Shown here: piece by piece, positions 45,292-54,482 of the stretch
How positions within the stretch are numbered: position 1 is the stretch's first letter
Layout of the letters: every line of letters starts with the position of its first letter
The notes under the pieces: generated by a model
Told to the model about the DNA's origin: nothing
Seen by the model: the letters and a program-made list of their open reading frames with translations, nothing else
Database searches by the model: none
From: Chitinophagaceae bacterium
GTDB taxonomy: Bacteria > Bacteroidota > Bacteroidia > Chitinophagales > Chitinophagaceae
Direction of reading: 5' to 3'
Assembly (NCBI GenBank): GCA_003168265.1
Contig: PMSV01000024.1
Coordinates: forward strand, 480,156-544,155
Length of the DNA: 64,000 nucleotides
Made by a program: the position numbers and the translations under genes

Positions 45292-45978
45292 TTATAAACC
45301 TTCATCATCCAGCAGATCAGGCCTTCTCCTGCTGGTTCGGAACAGGGATTGCTCATGCCTCCATTCATCGACCTTTTTTGGATCGCCGCTTAGCAGGATA
45401 TCAGGCACCTTCCAATCCCTGAAAATTGCAGGCCTGGTATAGACAGGCGGTGCGAGCAAATTATCCTGGAAGGAATCGAAAAGTGCGGAAGTCTCATCAT
45501 TGAGCACGCCGGGAATCAGCCTTCCGATCGCATCGACCAGGATCGCAGCAGGCAATTCTCCTCCGCTCAGTACATAATCCCCGATGGAGATCTCTCTTGT
45601 AATATAATGCTCTCTGATGCGTTCGTCGATGCCCTTATAATGCCCGCAAATGATCAGCAGGTTTTCCTTAAGTGAGAGTTGGTTGGCGATCCTTTGATTC
45701 AGCCTTTCTCCATCAGGAGTCATATAGATGACCTCATCGAATTTTTTTTCCCCCGCGAGCGCTTCGATGGCGGAAGCCAGCGGTTCGCACATCATGACCA
45801 TTCCGGCTCCGCCTCCATATTGATAATCGTCAACCTGACCATAATCGTTCACAGCCCATTTCCTCAAAGAGTGCAGCCTGACCTGCAGCAGGCCTTTTTC
45901 ATTCGCCCTTTTCAATATCGAATGGGCAAAAGGGCTTTCCAGCAGCTCGGGAAGAACAGTCAGAATTTCGATGGTCAT
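45292..45978 (-). CDS. trmD: tRNA (guanosine(37)-N1)-methyltransferase
   Basis: SAM-dependent SPOUT methyltransferase that makes m1G37 and prevents frameshifting. The 228-residue protein has [31 protein letters not shown], the knot motifs [14 protein letters not shown] and [15 protein letters not shown], and the C-terminal YTRPAIF. All conserved motifs are present. The start lies 4 bases after a TAGTTTTG element. Confidence 0.96.
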   Translation of the reverse strand: MTIEILTVLPELLESPFAHSILKRANEKGLLQVRLHSLRKWAVNDYGQVDDYQYGGGAGMVMMCEPLASAIEALAGEKKFDEVIYMTPDGERLNQRIANQLSLKENLLIICGHYKGIDERIREHYITREISIGDYVLSGGELPAAILVDAIGRLIPGVLNDETSALFDSFQDNLLAPPVYTRPAIFRDWKVPDILLSGDPKKVDEWRHEQSLFRTSRRRPDLLDDEGL

Positions 45979-45982
45979 GGAA

Positions 45983-45990
45983 CAAAACTA
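45983..45990 (-). promoter_or_regulatory. -7 element abutting the trmD start
   Basis: TAGTTTTG on the minus strand ends 4 bases before the trmD ATG, suggesting a very short or absent leader. No -33 match is seen. Confidence 0.4.
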
Positions 45991-46037
45991 CTACGATTAG
46001 GATAGAGATGCCATTGAATTCCTAATTTTATCCCATC

Positions 46038-46085
46038 TTTCATCTGGATATTTATAGTTTTTTCTGTTTGTCAGATGGAACCTCG
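46038..46085 (+). repeat. 48-bp repeat core, copy 1 of an 89-bp tandem array
   Basis: Identical over 48 bases to 46127-46174. Each copy can form a 9-bp stem between TTTCATCTG (46038-46046) and CAGATGGAA (46072-46080) with a 25-base T-rich loop. It lies in the trmD/epimerase divergent region. Confidence 0.85.
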
Positions 46086-46126
46086 CACATTCATTGCTCT
46101 GTTTGAGTGAAATTGCTGATGCTCGG

Positions 46127-46174
46127 TTTCATCTGGATATTTATAGTTTTTTCTGTTTGTCAGATGGAACCTCG
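46127..46174 (+). repeat. 48-bp repeat core, copy 2 of an 89-bp tandem array
   Basis: Exact copy of 46038-46085, offset by 89 bases. The DNA between copies is diverged, but ATGCTCGG also recurs with the same period (46119 and 46208), so the array extends partly to the epimerase start codon. Confidence 0.85.
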
Positions 46175-46234
46175 TTTCTAAATTACCTTGTGTGCGGTAA
46201 AATGCCCATGCTCGGATTCATCAATGTTTGGTTT

Positions 46235-47170
46235 ATGCCAACTGTGCTTATAACCGGGGGAACCGGTTTTATTGGAAAGGAAATCACAGCTCTGCTTTTA
46301 CGGAAAAATTATGAAGTGATCCTATTAAGCAGAACGGTGGCCAGCCCCGGCATTCTAAACAAAGGGAACATCGGATGGGCCGGCTGGGATATAAAAAAGG
46401 GAATCATTTATCCCGAAGCCATCCGCAGGGCGGATTATATTATTCATCTGGCCGGGGCAGGGGTGGCGGAGAAAAGATGGACAAAAAAAAGAAAGGAGGA
46501 AATAGTCTCCAGCCGTGTCCAAAGCAGTAAACTGCTCCTTCGCTGCCTTCAGGAGACTAAAAACAATGTCAGGGCGGTCATCAGTGCCTCTGCAATAGGC
46601 TGGTATGGGCCGGATCGGGAAGAGCCCCCGGTCATCCCCTTCCGGGAAATGGATCCGCCCGACGATTCTTTTTTAGGGGAGACCTGCCGTCTCTGGGAAG
46701 AATCCCTGGAACAATTAGAAGGCCTGAATATTCGCCTGGTAAAGATGCGTACCGGAATCGTGCTTGGTCCGGATGGGGGAGCGCTCAGAGAACTCCTGAA
46801 ACCCCTTCGTTTTGGCATCGCCACCATACTCGGAAGCGGCAAACAGGTGATAAGCTGGATTCACCTTGAAGACCTATGCCGACTCTACCTTGAAGCAATG
46901 GAAAACGAAGCCTTTCTTGGAGCCTTCAATGCCGTAGCGCCCAAACCGGTAACTAACAGGAACCTTGTCACCTGCCTGGCAAGAGAGGTCAGGGGTAAAT
47001 TCTATATTCCGGTCTATATACCCTCCTTTTTGTTAAAATGGATCATGGGAGAAATGAGTGTGGAAATACTGAAAAGCACCAGTGTCAGCGCCGATAAGGC
47101 CCGCAATACCGGCTTTCAGTTTCTCTACCCCTCTGTCGATGCAGCGCTCAAAGCCTGCCTCAATCGCTGA
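46235..47170 (+). CDS. NAD(P)-dependent epimerase/dehydratase family (TIGR01777/YfcH-like)
   Basis: Short-chain-dehydrogenase-fold protein of 311 residues. The N-terminus is the Rossmann motif VLITGGTGFIGKEITALLL. Family features follow: HLAGAGVAEKRWTKKRKEE, SASAIGWYG, and the C-terminal VISWIHLEDLCRLYLEAMEN. Members such as YfcH/SulA-like epimerases have no firm substrate. ATG 46235 is chosen; the frame is open 47 codons upstream, but these run through the 48-bp repeat and carry no family sequence. Confidence 0.88.
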   Translation: MPTVLITGGTGFIGKEITALLLRKNYEVILLSRTVASPGILNKGNIGWAGWDIKKGIIYPEAIRRADYIIHLAGAGVAEKRWTKKRKEEIVSSRVQSSKLLLRCLQETKNNVRAVISASAIGWYGPDREEPPVIPFREMDPPDDSFLGETCRLWEESLEQLEGLNIRLVKMRTGIVLGPDGGALRELLKPLRFGIATILGSGKQVISWIHLEDLCRLYLEAMENEAFLGAFNAVAPKPVTNRNLVTCLAREVRGKFYIPVYIPSFLLKWIMGEMSVEILKSTSVSADKARNTGFQFLYPSVDAALKACLNR

Positions 47171-47249
47171 TCCGGTACTATTCACAAAGCTTTCACCTGA
47201 GGCCTTTTGATTTTATATTAGTTTTACAGGCCGCCGAAGCGGACGTTTA

Positions 47250-48341
47250 ATGAAAATCCTGGACTGGTATATCATAAAAAAATTCCTGGCGACCTTTCTC
47301 TACGCCTTATTGCTCATTACGATCATTGCCGTAGTAATCGATACAAGTGAAAAAGCAGATGACTTTGTGAAATCGGGACTCAACACCCGGCAGATCATCA
47401 TGGTCTACTATATCGGTTTCGTGCCCTTTATCATATCCATGATCTTTCCTTTCGTTTCCTTCATCGCTGTAATATTTTTTACCTCCAAAATGGCCGCACG
47501 TTCCGAATTCATTGCCATCATGACCGGCGGGGTTCGTTACAACCGAATGCTCAGGCCCTACCTGATCGGGTCGATCTTCCTGAGCCTTATTTTCTGGCAG
47601 GCCAGCCAGACGGTGATCCCGAGAGCAAACGTGATACGTACGGATTTTCAGGCCAATTACGTCGACCGGAACAGCAGCTATAACCCCGACCCCACAAAAG
47701 GCAGCAGTTATTACCTGCGTGTGGATTCGGGGACCTTCGTAGGGATGCGTTATTATGATACGGCAAATAAGGCGGCTTCCAATTTCTTCCTTCAAAAAGT
47801 AAAAAATAACCAGGAATATTACAATCTTCGGGCGGAGCGCATCCGTTGGGACACTGCGAAAAAGAACTGGAAATTATACGACCTGGTGGAAAGAAAGATC
47901 GATGGTCTGCATGAAAAAGTCCGGAAAGTAATGGACACCAACCTGAACCTGAATGTCAAACCGGTCGAGCTCAAAAGGGATGAATACCTTAAAGACAAAT
48001 TGACCACGGCGGAACTAAAGCAATTCATCCACATGCAGGAAATCCGCGGAGTGGAAGGATTAAATATCTATCGGGTCGAACTCTTTCACCGGGATGCGAG
48101 TCCCTTTTCTGTGATCATTCTCACCATGATCGGCGCCATCATAGCATCCCAGAAAATACGGGGAGGCAGCGGCGTTCACCTGGCAATCGGCATCGTATTG
48201 GCATTCACTTTTGTACTCATGGATAAATTCTCCGTAACCTTTTCTACCAAGGGCAATTTTTCCCCGCTACTGGCTGCATGGATGCCCAATATCATCTTTA
48301 TGGTGGTCGTGATTTGGCTATACCGGCGAACCCAGAAATAG
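47250..48341 (+). CDS. LptF/LptG (YjgP/YjgQ) family permease
   Basis: Inner-membrane permease of the LPS export ABC complex LptB2FG. The 363-residue protein has an N-terminal helix (MKILDWYIIKKFLATFLYAL), two further helices with FPFVSFIAVIFFTSKMAARSE (the coupling-helix region), a periplasmic beta-jellyroll in the middle, and three C-terminal helices. LptF and LptG cannot be told apart by eye. It starts 79 bases after the epimerase gene. Confidence 0.92.
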   Translation: MKILDWYIIKKFLATFLYALLLITIIAVVIDTSEKADDFVKSGLNTRQIIMVYYIGFVPFIISMIFPFVSFIAVIFFTSKMAARSEFIAIMTGGVRYNRMLRPYLIGSIFLSLIFWQASQTVIPRANVIRTDFQANYVDRNSSYNPDPTKGSSYYLRVDSGTFVGMRYYDTANKAASNFFLQKVKNNQEYYNLRAERIRWDTAKKNWKLYDLVERKIDGLHEKVRKVMDTNLNLNVKPVELKRDEYLKDKLTTAELKQFIHMQEIRGVEGLNIYRVELFHRDASPFSVIILTMIGAIIASQKIRGGSGVHLAIGIVLAFTFVLMDKFSVTFSTKGNFSPLLAAWMPNIIFMVVVIWLYRRTQK

Positions 48342-48468
48342 CGGGTATTGCTTCATACTAACTTCAGGTAAATTTTTTCAAATCATTTGCTCCTCAAACA
48401 TTCTTCGCATAACTTTAACCGGTCGATTCACTGATGCCGACAAATCGCACAATTCAAAACGCTTCATC

Positions 48469-49794
48469 ATGGGAATTATCAAAGATCGGTTCAAGGAAAA
48501 AGCGGATTCCGTAAACGCCGAGATAAAAAACCTGCTCAAAGAACATGGATCAAAAAAAATAGGAGAAGTCACACTGGCCCAGGTCTATCAGGGAATGCGC
48601 GGGATGACGGGTCTGGTCACGGAAACTTCCTTACTGGATTCACAGGAAGGTATCAGATTCCGTGGTTATTCAATCCCGGAATTGCAGCAGAAACTTCCCA
48701 AAGCGGCCGATGGAGAAGAGCCCCTTCCTGAAGGATTGTTCTACCTGATGCTGGTAGGTGAATTGCCTACTGAAGACGATGTGCACCATACAACCTCCGT
48801 TTTGCAAAGACGATCCCATGTGCCCACACATGTATTCAATACTCTCGAAGCGCTTCCTCTCAACACCCATCCAATGACCCAATTCGTAACCGGTGTCATG
48901 GCGCTTCAAACCGAAAGCCAGTTTGCTAAAAAATATGCGGCGGGCATGAATAAAAAGGATTATTGGGAAGCAGTATTCGATGATGCCATGGACCTGATAG
49001 CCCGGCTCCCCCGCATTGCCGCCTATATTTACCGCCGCAAATACCGCTTCGGTGAACATATCCAGCCTAATGGGCTGCTGGACTGGGCAGGGAATTTTGC
49101 GCATATGCTCGGTTTTGAAGACCATAGTTTCAAAGACCTGATGCGCCTTTATATGACGATTCATGCCGATCATGAAGGAGGAAATGTGAGCGCTCACACC
49201 ACCCATCTGGTCGGCTCAGCGCTCTCGGACCCCTACCTTAGTTTTGCTGCCGGTATGAATGGACTCGCAGGACCACTTCATGGCCTCGCGAACCAGGAAG
49301 TGATCAAATGGATCTTTGAACTCTGTGAAGAATTAAAAACTGACCTGCCCAGCAAGGAGCAGATCGCAGATTATGTGAAAAAAACGCTGAGCGAGGGGAA
49401 AGTTGTTCCGGGCTATGGCCATGCAGTGCTTCGCAAGACCGATCCCCGCTTCACTGCCCAAATGGAATTTGGCAAAAAGCACATGCCGGACGATCCCCTT
49501 GTGCAAACAGTCTGGAATATTTATGAAACGGTGCCGCCCATCCTCCAGTCCCTGGGGAAAATCAAGAACCCCTGGCCCAATGTGGATGCACATAGCGGTG
49601 CCCTGCTCGTCCACTATGGGCTAAAGGAATATGAATTCTATACGGTATTGTTTGCCGTTAGCCGCTCCCTTGGTGTGCTCGCCAGCCTCTGCTGGGACCG
49701 GGCCCTGGGCTTTCCCTTGGAAAGGCCCAAATCAGTTACCACCGACCTTGTCAAACTCTGGCTGGATGGTAAGGGCGAAATTTGGGGGGACTGA
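48469..49794 (+). CDS. gltA: Citrate synthase, eukaryotic-like type
   Basis: Makes citrate from oxaloacetate and acetyl-CoA. The 441-residue protein has the mitochondrial-type layout rather than the E. coli type: RGMTGLVTETSLLDSQEGIR, FRGYSIPELQQ, the catalytic His region NGLAGPLHGLANQEV, GYGHAVLRKTDPR and an Asp in NVDAHSGALL. The sequence resembles the si-citrate synthases known from Bacteroidota and mitochondria. It stands alone, convergent with murF (2-base gap). Confidence 0.93.
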   Translation: MGIIKDRFKEKADSVNAEIKNLLKEHGSKKIGEVTLAQVYQGMRGMTGLVTETSLLDSQEGIRFRGYSIPELQQKLPKAADGEEPLPEGLFYLMLVGELPTEDDVHHTTSVLQRRSHVPTHVFNTLEALPLNTHPMTQFVTGVMALQTESQFAKKYAAGMNKKDYWEAVFDDAMDLIARLPRIAAYIYRRKYRFGEHIQPNGLLDWAGNFAHMLGFEDHSFKDLMRLYMTIHADHEGGNVSAHTTHLVGSALSDPYLSFAAGMNGLAGPLHGLANQEVIKWIFELCEELKTDLPSKEQIADYVKKTLSEGKVVPGYGHAVLRKTDPRFTAQMEFGKKHMPDDPLVQTVWNIYETVPPILQSLGKIKNPWPNVDAHSGALLVHYGLKEYEFYTVLFAVSRSLGVLASLCWDRALGFPLERPKSVTTDLVKLWLDGKGEIWGD

Positions 49795-49796
49795 TT

Positions 49797-51092
49797 TCAG
49801 ACTATGTTATCAAGTATCTTTTCCATGGCCATGCTTCGGGATCCCTTAATCAATATATAAGCATCGCGGATTCCCTCTTCCTTTAGCCAGTCCCTGGCCT
49901 CTTCCGCATTATTAAACCGGGTATAAGGATGATCGATCTTTTGGAAATCGCCTCCCACAAGGGCCACGCGGTGCCAGTTGAACTCTCCGATCAGGTCGGC
50001 GATCCGGCGGTGTTCCTCCAGGCTCTCCGGCCCCAATTCCGCCATCGCGCCCAATAAAAGGACTTTCTTATTGTCAGTGACCGGGATGCGGGAAAAGTTC
50101 TCTATTGCTGCCTTCATGCTGCTGGGATTGGCATTATATGCATCCAGAATAATATGGTTGCTTTTCAACTCTATCAATTGCGATCTGCTATTAGAAGGGC
50201 TGTAGGATTCGACCGCTTTGCGAATCTGCAGTTCTCCCACTTTGAAATATTTTCCGACGGCTATGGCACATAATACATTCGGTAAATTATAATCGCCAAC
50301 GAGTTGAGTAGAGATGATTCCTTCCTCAAAACCCCTCTTCATTTCCACTTCCAAATAGGGTTCGGACCTCCTCACGATTCCGCTCACTTGCTCCTCATCA
50401 TTTGTGCCATAGCGGACGATTTCCTGAATGCCCACGCTCATTTCCCGCAGATAATTATAATCCCACATGACGAATGCCGAACCTCCCTGTGAACGCATAA
50501 AATCAAATAATTCCCCCTTTCCCTTTTTAACACCGTCGAAGCCACCGAAACCTTCGAGGTGCGCCTTGCCGGCATTGGTGATAATGCCATGGGTAGGGAG
50601 GGCATACTGGCAATATCCTGCGATCTCCCCCTGATGATTCGCACCCATCTCAATGACGGCAATCTCCGCATCGGAACGGATGCCAAGGATGGTGAGAGGA
50701 ATCCCAATATGATTGTTTAGATTACCCCTGGTCGTATAGGTCCTGTAATGAGTGGACAATACGGCATGGACCAATTCCTTTGTAGTCGTCTTTCCGTTGC
50801 TACCGGTAATGGCGATAAAAGGAATCCGGAATTGCTTTCGATGATGCAATGCCAGCGCTTGCAGGGTATCAAGAACATCTTGTACCAAGATGACCCTATC
50901 CGCATAAATTCCGCTGTATTCATCCGCAACGGCGAATGAAGCTCCCTGTTCAAGGGCCTTGTCTGCAAAGAGATTTCCGTTGAAATTTGGGCCCTTCAGG
51001 GCGAAAAAAAGATCCCCTGACTTCAACTGACGGGTATCTGTTTGCACTGAGGGGTGATTAAGATAGATCTGATATAAAGATTCGATCTGCAT
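49797..51092 (-). CDS. murF: UDP-N-acetylmuramoyl-tripeptide--D-alanyl-D-alanine ligase
   Basis: Adds the D-Ala-D-Ala dipeptide to the peptidoglycan precursor. The 431-residue protein has VQTDTRQLKSGDLFFALKG, the ATP site AITGSNGKTTTKELV, NNHIGIPLTIL, IEMGANHQGEIAGY and ILDAYNANPSSMKAAI. All Mur ligase motifs are present. It lies downstream of gldJ on the same strand, a pairing also known from flavobacteria, but with a hairpin and its own -7 element between. Confidence 0.96.
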   Translation of the reverse strand: MQIESLYQIYLNHPSVQTDTRQLKSGDLFFALKGPNFNGNLFADKALEQGASFAVADEYSGIYADRVILVQDVLDTLQALALHHRKQFRIPFIAITGSNGKTTTKELVHAVLSTHYRTYTTRGNLNNHIGIPLTILGIRSDAEIAVIEMGANHQGEIAGYCQYALPTHGIITNAGKAHLEGFGGFDGVKKGKGELFDFMRSQGGSAFVMWDYNYLREMSVGIQEIVRYGTNDEEQVSGIVRRSEPYLEVEMKRGFEEGIISTQLVGDYNLPNVLCAIAVGKYFKVGELQIRKAVESYSPSNSRSQLIELKSNHIILDAYNANPSSMKAAIENFSRIPVTDNKKVLLLGAMAELGPESLEEHRRIADLIGEFNWHRVALVGGDFQKIDHPYTRFNNAEEARDWLKEEGIRDAYILIKGSRSMAMEKILDNIV

Positions 51093-51099
51093 GTAATTG

Positions 51100-51107
51100 C
51101 AAACCTA
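51100..51107 (-). promoter_or_regulatory. -7 element just upstream of murF
   Basis: TAGGTTTG on the minus strand, 7 bases before the murF ATG and right after the gldJ terminator tail. Suggests a very short leader. Confidence 0.4.
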
Positions 51108-51109
51108 CT

Positions 51110-51146
51110 TAAAAAAGAAAAAAGGCCATCTCTTTTGAGACAGCCT
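51110..51146 (-). terminator. Terminator of gldJ
   Basis: On the minus strand AGGC-TG-TCTC-AAAA-GAGA-TG-GCCT (51146-51123) forms two 4-bp stems with an internal CA-type bulge. It is followed by TTTTTTCTTTTTT. Confidence 0.55.
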
Positions 51147-51169
51147 CTGTATAATAAGACTTTTTGCAA

Positions 51170-52747
51170 TTACTGTTTTCTTGTATTCTGTTTTCTTTCT
51201 TGGTAATTGATCCCGGTTTTTCTGCCATTGCCGGCGGGGCTTCCTACACGGTCCATAGCACAACGGAAACCAATGGTTGAACTGGACTGATCTTCTTCCA
51301 GAAAGCGGCGGGCTCCCGGACTGAGCCAGTAAGCGCGGTCATTCCAGCTTCCACCCTTTACAACCCTGGATTTGTCACTGACCAGTGTGGTAAATCCATA
51401 GCCATAGTGAGTGGTCGAATCGGTATTGTATTTAACCGGAGGGATCAGGGAATCACCATCCAGATAGTTGATCACATTTCCTTTTTGATAATTTCTGCGG
51501 TTCTTGCTTTCTTCATCCGATACGTCTCGCATCTTGATGCGACCCAGGCTATCTCTTTCGGCCTTGTTTTCCTTACCCATATCAACAGTTTCAAATTTGT
51601 TACCGCGAAAAGGAGAAACATCATCCACATCGATGCTGTTCATCGGACGATAAACATCCTGAACCCATTCGCTCACATTGCCGGACATATTGTAAAGGCC
51701 GAAACCATTCGGATAGAAGGAAGTGACCGGAGCCGTATAAACTGCATTATCATTAAGGCCGCCGGCAACACCCATATTATCGCCTGAACCTCTTTTGAAA
51801 TTAGCCAGGAAAGTACCCTGCCAGCTTCCGTGTTTTGTATCGCGGAGTCCGTTTACGTTATTGCTCCAGGAATAAACCTGTTTATTGACCACCAGTTCTT
51901 CCCCGCGTTTCTTATCGCTTTTGCTGGGGATGGGGTTCTGGTTGATATATCCAAGCGCTGCATATTCCCATTCAGCCTCGGTCGGGAGGCGGTAATCAGG
52001 AAGCAGGATCCCGTCTTCAAAAGTTACCTGTGTTCTCGGGGTTCCGTTGGGATTCTTTAACTCGTTCTTTTTTGATTTGGCTGCCGCACCGGGTGTGGGC
52101 TGGTATTCGCCTAACAGATAAGCCTTGGTATTGAAATTCTCCTGGCCCAGACCCTGAATATTCTTCAGGGAGTTTTTGTTGATAAAGCCTTTTTCTTCAA
52201 GGGCCAGCTCATTGACGCGATCGCTTCTCCAAAGGCAGAAATCATGAGCCTGTTTCCAGGTCACGCCAACAACCGGATAGTAATTGTAGGAAGGATGGCG
52301 GAAATAATATTCTACCAATGGTTCATTGTAAGCAAGTTCAGTACGCCAAACCAGGGTATCCGGCAAGGCTCCGTCACGGACGGCCTTAAACTCGTCCCCG
52401 TCGAAGACATTGTTCACCCAGTAGAGATATTCCCTGTAGTGCACATTGGCCACTTCCGTCCTGTCAATGTAGAATGAGTTCACTGTCACCCTTCTGGGCA
52501 CATTATTCCAGTCGCTCATCACATCTTCTTCAGTGGCGCCCATAGTAAAGGTACCACCTTGGATAAATACCAGACCGGGGCCGGTACTCTGCTCTTTTTC
52601 CAGGGCAACCTGGAATCCGCCCATGTTCTTGTCATTGTAATTCCAGCCTGTAACCGAGGATTTTTCGGGTTTTTTACTGCAGGCGGTGACCAACACCAGG
52701 GAAGAAGCAAGGAGAGCAAGGTTTTTCAGATTCATTTTTACAATCAT
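51170..52747 (-). CDS. gldJ: Gliding/T9SS lipoprotein GldJ (SUMF domain)
   Basis: Outer-membrane lipoprotein of the gliding and type IX secretion apparatus. The 525-residue protein has a lipoprotein signal (LVLVTACSKK, Cys23), then TGWNYNDKNMGGFQV, typical of GldJ. The rest is a formylglycine-generating-enzyme-like (SUMF) fold: FIQGGTFTMGATEEDV, YRLPTEAEWEYAALG, YNMSGNVSEWVQDVY and the C-terminal VVKGGSWNDRAYWLSPGARR. GldK shares the fold, but the murF and porV neighbours favour GldJ. ATG 52735 is an alternative start. Confidence 0.88.
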   Translation of the reverse strand: MIVKMNLKNLALLASSLVLVTACSKKPEKSSVTGWNYNDKNMGGFQVALEKEQSTGPGLVFIQGGTFTMGATEEDVMSDWNNVPRRVTVNSFYIDRTEVANVHYREYLYWVNNVFDGDEFKAVRDGALPDTLVWRTELAYNEPLVEYYFRHPSYNYYPVVGVTWKQAHDFCLWRSDRVNELALEEKGFINKNSLKNIQGLGQENFNTKAYLLGEYQPTPGAAAKSKKNELKNPNGTPRTQVTFEDGILLPDYRLPTEAEWEYAALGYINQNPIPSKSDKKRGEELVVNKQVYSWSNNVNGLRDTKHGSWQGTFLANFKRGSGDNMGVAGGLNDNAVYTAPVTSFYPNGFGLYNMSGNVSEWVQDVYRPMNSIDVDDVSPFRGNKFETVDMGKENKAERDSLGRIKMRDVSDEESKNRRNYQKGNVINYLDGDSLIPPVKYNTDSTTHYGYGFTTLVSDKSRVVKGGSWNDRAYWLSPGARRFLEEDQSSSTIGFRCAMDRVGSPAGNGRKTGINYQERKQNTRKQ

Positions 52748-53075
52748 TTAGCCGTGATTTGAAACTGGATAAACGAGCCGTTCAATTAAATATTGTGTCT
52801 GAATAAGGGATTCATCCAGGGATATTTCCTCAATGTAAAGTTATATTCTTTCGCCAATATGGCATAGGTACAAACACTCCTTTTCTTTGGGAATTTCCCT
52901 AGATTTGAGAGTTTTGGCTTCCTATTTGTATGGATCGGGTTCCCTGCTGAATCAAGGCTTTACAAACAGGTAAAATTCAATCTGATCTACAATAAATACA
53001 AATACCTCCCGTTAAGGTTCTAATAACTAAGGCGGTGAGAAATCCGAAACAAAACACAGTGACAGAAAAATCTTT

Positions 53076-53083
53076 TACTTTTG
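53076..53083 (+). promoter_or_regulatory. Candidate -7 element of porV
   Basis: TACTTTTG matches TAnnTTTG, about 134 bases before the porV start. No -33 TTG at the usual spacing. Confidence 0.35.
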
Positions 53084-53170
53084 GTATCGACTTTGGTGTT
53101 TTATCGTTGATCAGCGTCAGATTCTTAACAACATTTTATTGATAAACCGAAACAGACTCCGGAGGTTGCC

Positions 53171-53212
53171 ATGCAGGGCAAAGCGCAGGCTATCCCTTTA
53201 AAGTTAAAATAA
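53171..53212 (+). CDS. Possible 13-residue leader peptide before porV
   Basis: A short frame, MQGKAQAIPLKLK, preceded at 5 bases by GGAGG (53161-53165), unusually strong for this genome. Its stop lies 5 bases before the porV ATG. It may be a translated leader or chance. Confidence 0.25.
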   Translation: MQGKAQAIPLKLK

Positions 53213-53217
53213 TTAAC

Positions 53218-54405
53218 ATGAAAATATTGGTGAATTTCAGATTCAGCGCATTGCTACTTATTTTCTCGGGTATATATTCTATTCAGGCCCAGACAACTAC
53301 GCAGCCACTCAATATCGTAACCACTGCCGTGCCTTTTCTGAGGATCTCGCCGGATGCCCGTGCAGGCGGAATGGGAGATCTGGGAGTCGCCACTTCACCG
53401 GACGCTAATTCCGCTTTCTACAATAACGCTAAAACGCCTTTTGCCCAGCATGATGTCGGCATCGGGCTTACTTATACTCCCTGGTTAAAAGATCTGGGGC
53501 TGAACGATGTTTATTTGCTGGGCGCTGCCGGTTATTATAAACTGAATGACAATCAAGCCATCAGTTCTTCGATCAGGTATTTCAGTCTGGGTAATATTCA
53601 ATTTACCGATGCAGGAGGCAATTCTCTGGGCCAGGGCGAACCCCGCGAATGGGGTGCCGATTTCGGGTTTTCCCAGAAATTATCAGACCATCTTTCCCTG
53701 GGCCTTGCGCTGCGTTACATCCATTCCAATCTCGCAGCCGGTGCACCTAGTTCAAGCACAACTTATAAAGCCGGAACGGCCGTGGCAGGAGATATCTCCA
53801 TGTATTACAATGGCCTGAAAGAAAACGGCCAGGGCTGGTGTTACGGTCTTACTGTAACCAACCTGGGAACAAAAATAGGTTATACAAACGATGCTACCGA
53901 TAAGGACTATATCCCAGCCAACCTAAGCCTTGGAGCCACTTATACGGCAGTATTCGATGAAGAAAATAAGATCACGTTCGGACTGGATGTCCACAAATTG
54001 CTGGTTCCGCAATTGCCGCTAGATTCCAGCGGATACACTTCTTCGACTGCTTTGGCAACCTACCAATCAGAGACCGTTGTGAGCAGTTGGTTCAAATCCT
54101 TTAGCGGACCAGATCAGTTCAAATTGCTGAATTTTTCTGCCGGTCTTGAATATTCTTATGTGGATCAGTTCTTCCTCAGGGTCGGATATTATTATGAAGA
54201 TCCAACTCAGGGAGACCGTAAATATTTCACAGCCGGAGTAGGGTTGAAATACAATGTGATCGGGCTCAATTTTTCCTATCTCGTTCCTTCCGGCAATGGG
54301 GTAACCAGGAATCCGCTGTCCAATACCCTTCGATTCGGCCTCGTGTTTGATCTGGATAATAACACGGAAACAAGCAGTACGACTCCGGCAACAACTCAAC
54401 CCTGA
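53218..54405 (+). CDS. porV: T9SS outer membrane protein PorV
   Basis: Outer-membrane barrel of the type IX secretion shuttle that passes cargo to the PorU sortase. The 395-residue protein has a signal peptide (FSALLLIFSGIYSIQAQ) and PFLRISPDARAGGMGDLGVA followed by SPDANSAFYNNAKTPFA, the PorV N-terminal signature. FadL-like strands follow. The usual porU gene is not next to it here. It is divergent from gldJ and ends in a strong terminator. Confidence 0.92.
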   Translation: MKILVNFRFSALLLIFSGIYSIQAQTTTQPLNIVTTAVPFLRISPDARAGGMGDLGVATSPDANSAFYNNAKTPFAQHDVGIGLTYTPWLKDLGLNDVYLLGAAGYYKLNDNQAISSSIRYFSLGNIQFTDAGGNSLGQGEPREWGADFGFSQKLSDHLSLGLALRYIHSNLAAGAPSSSTTYKAGTAVAGDISMYYNGLKENGQGWCYGLTVTNLGTKIGYTNDATDKDYIPANLSLGATYTAVFDEENKITFGLDVHKLLVPQLPLDSSGYTSSTALATYQSETVVSSWFKSFSGPDQFKLLNFSAGLEYSYVDQFFLRVGYYYEDPTQGDRKYFTAGVGLKYNVIGLNFSYLVPSGNGVTRNPLSNTLRFGLVFDLDNNTETSSTTPATTQP

Positions 54406-54445
54406 GTTAATGATTCAGGGCAGGAATAATATTATTTCTTGGATC

Positions 54446-54470
54446 AAAGCGCCGTTAACGGCGCTTTTTT
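54446..54470 (+). terminator. Terminator of porV, directly before ispF
   Basis: AAAGCGCCG (54446-54454) and CGGCGCTTT (54459-54467) form a perfect 9-bp stem with a TTAA loop and six T residues to 54470. It ends 12 bases before the preferred ispF start. Confidence 0.85.
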
Positions 54471-54482
54471 ATGATTTCTGAC

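Larger units (their letters stand above)
52748..53217. other. Divergent control region between gldJ and porV
   Basis: 470 bases without a recognisable protein gene apart from a possible 13-codon leader. It must hold the gldJ and porV promoters. A TACTTTTG at 53076-53083 is the best -7 match for porV; no clear minus-strand element for gldJ was found. No large repeat was seen. Confidence 0.5.

Noticed and set aside
46038..46174. CRISPR array interpretation of the 48-bp repeats
   Set aside because: Only two copies, spacing of 41 bases partly homologous between units, and no cas genes nearby.
46094..46234. 47-codon upstream extension of the epimerase
   Set aside because: It crosses the 48-bp tandem repeat, and the Rossmann motif begins at ATG 46235.
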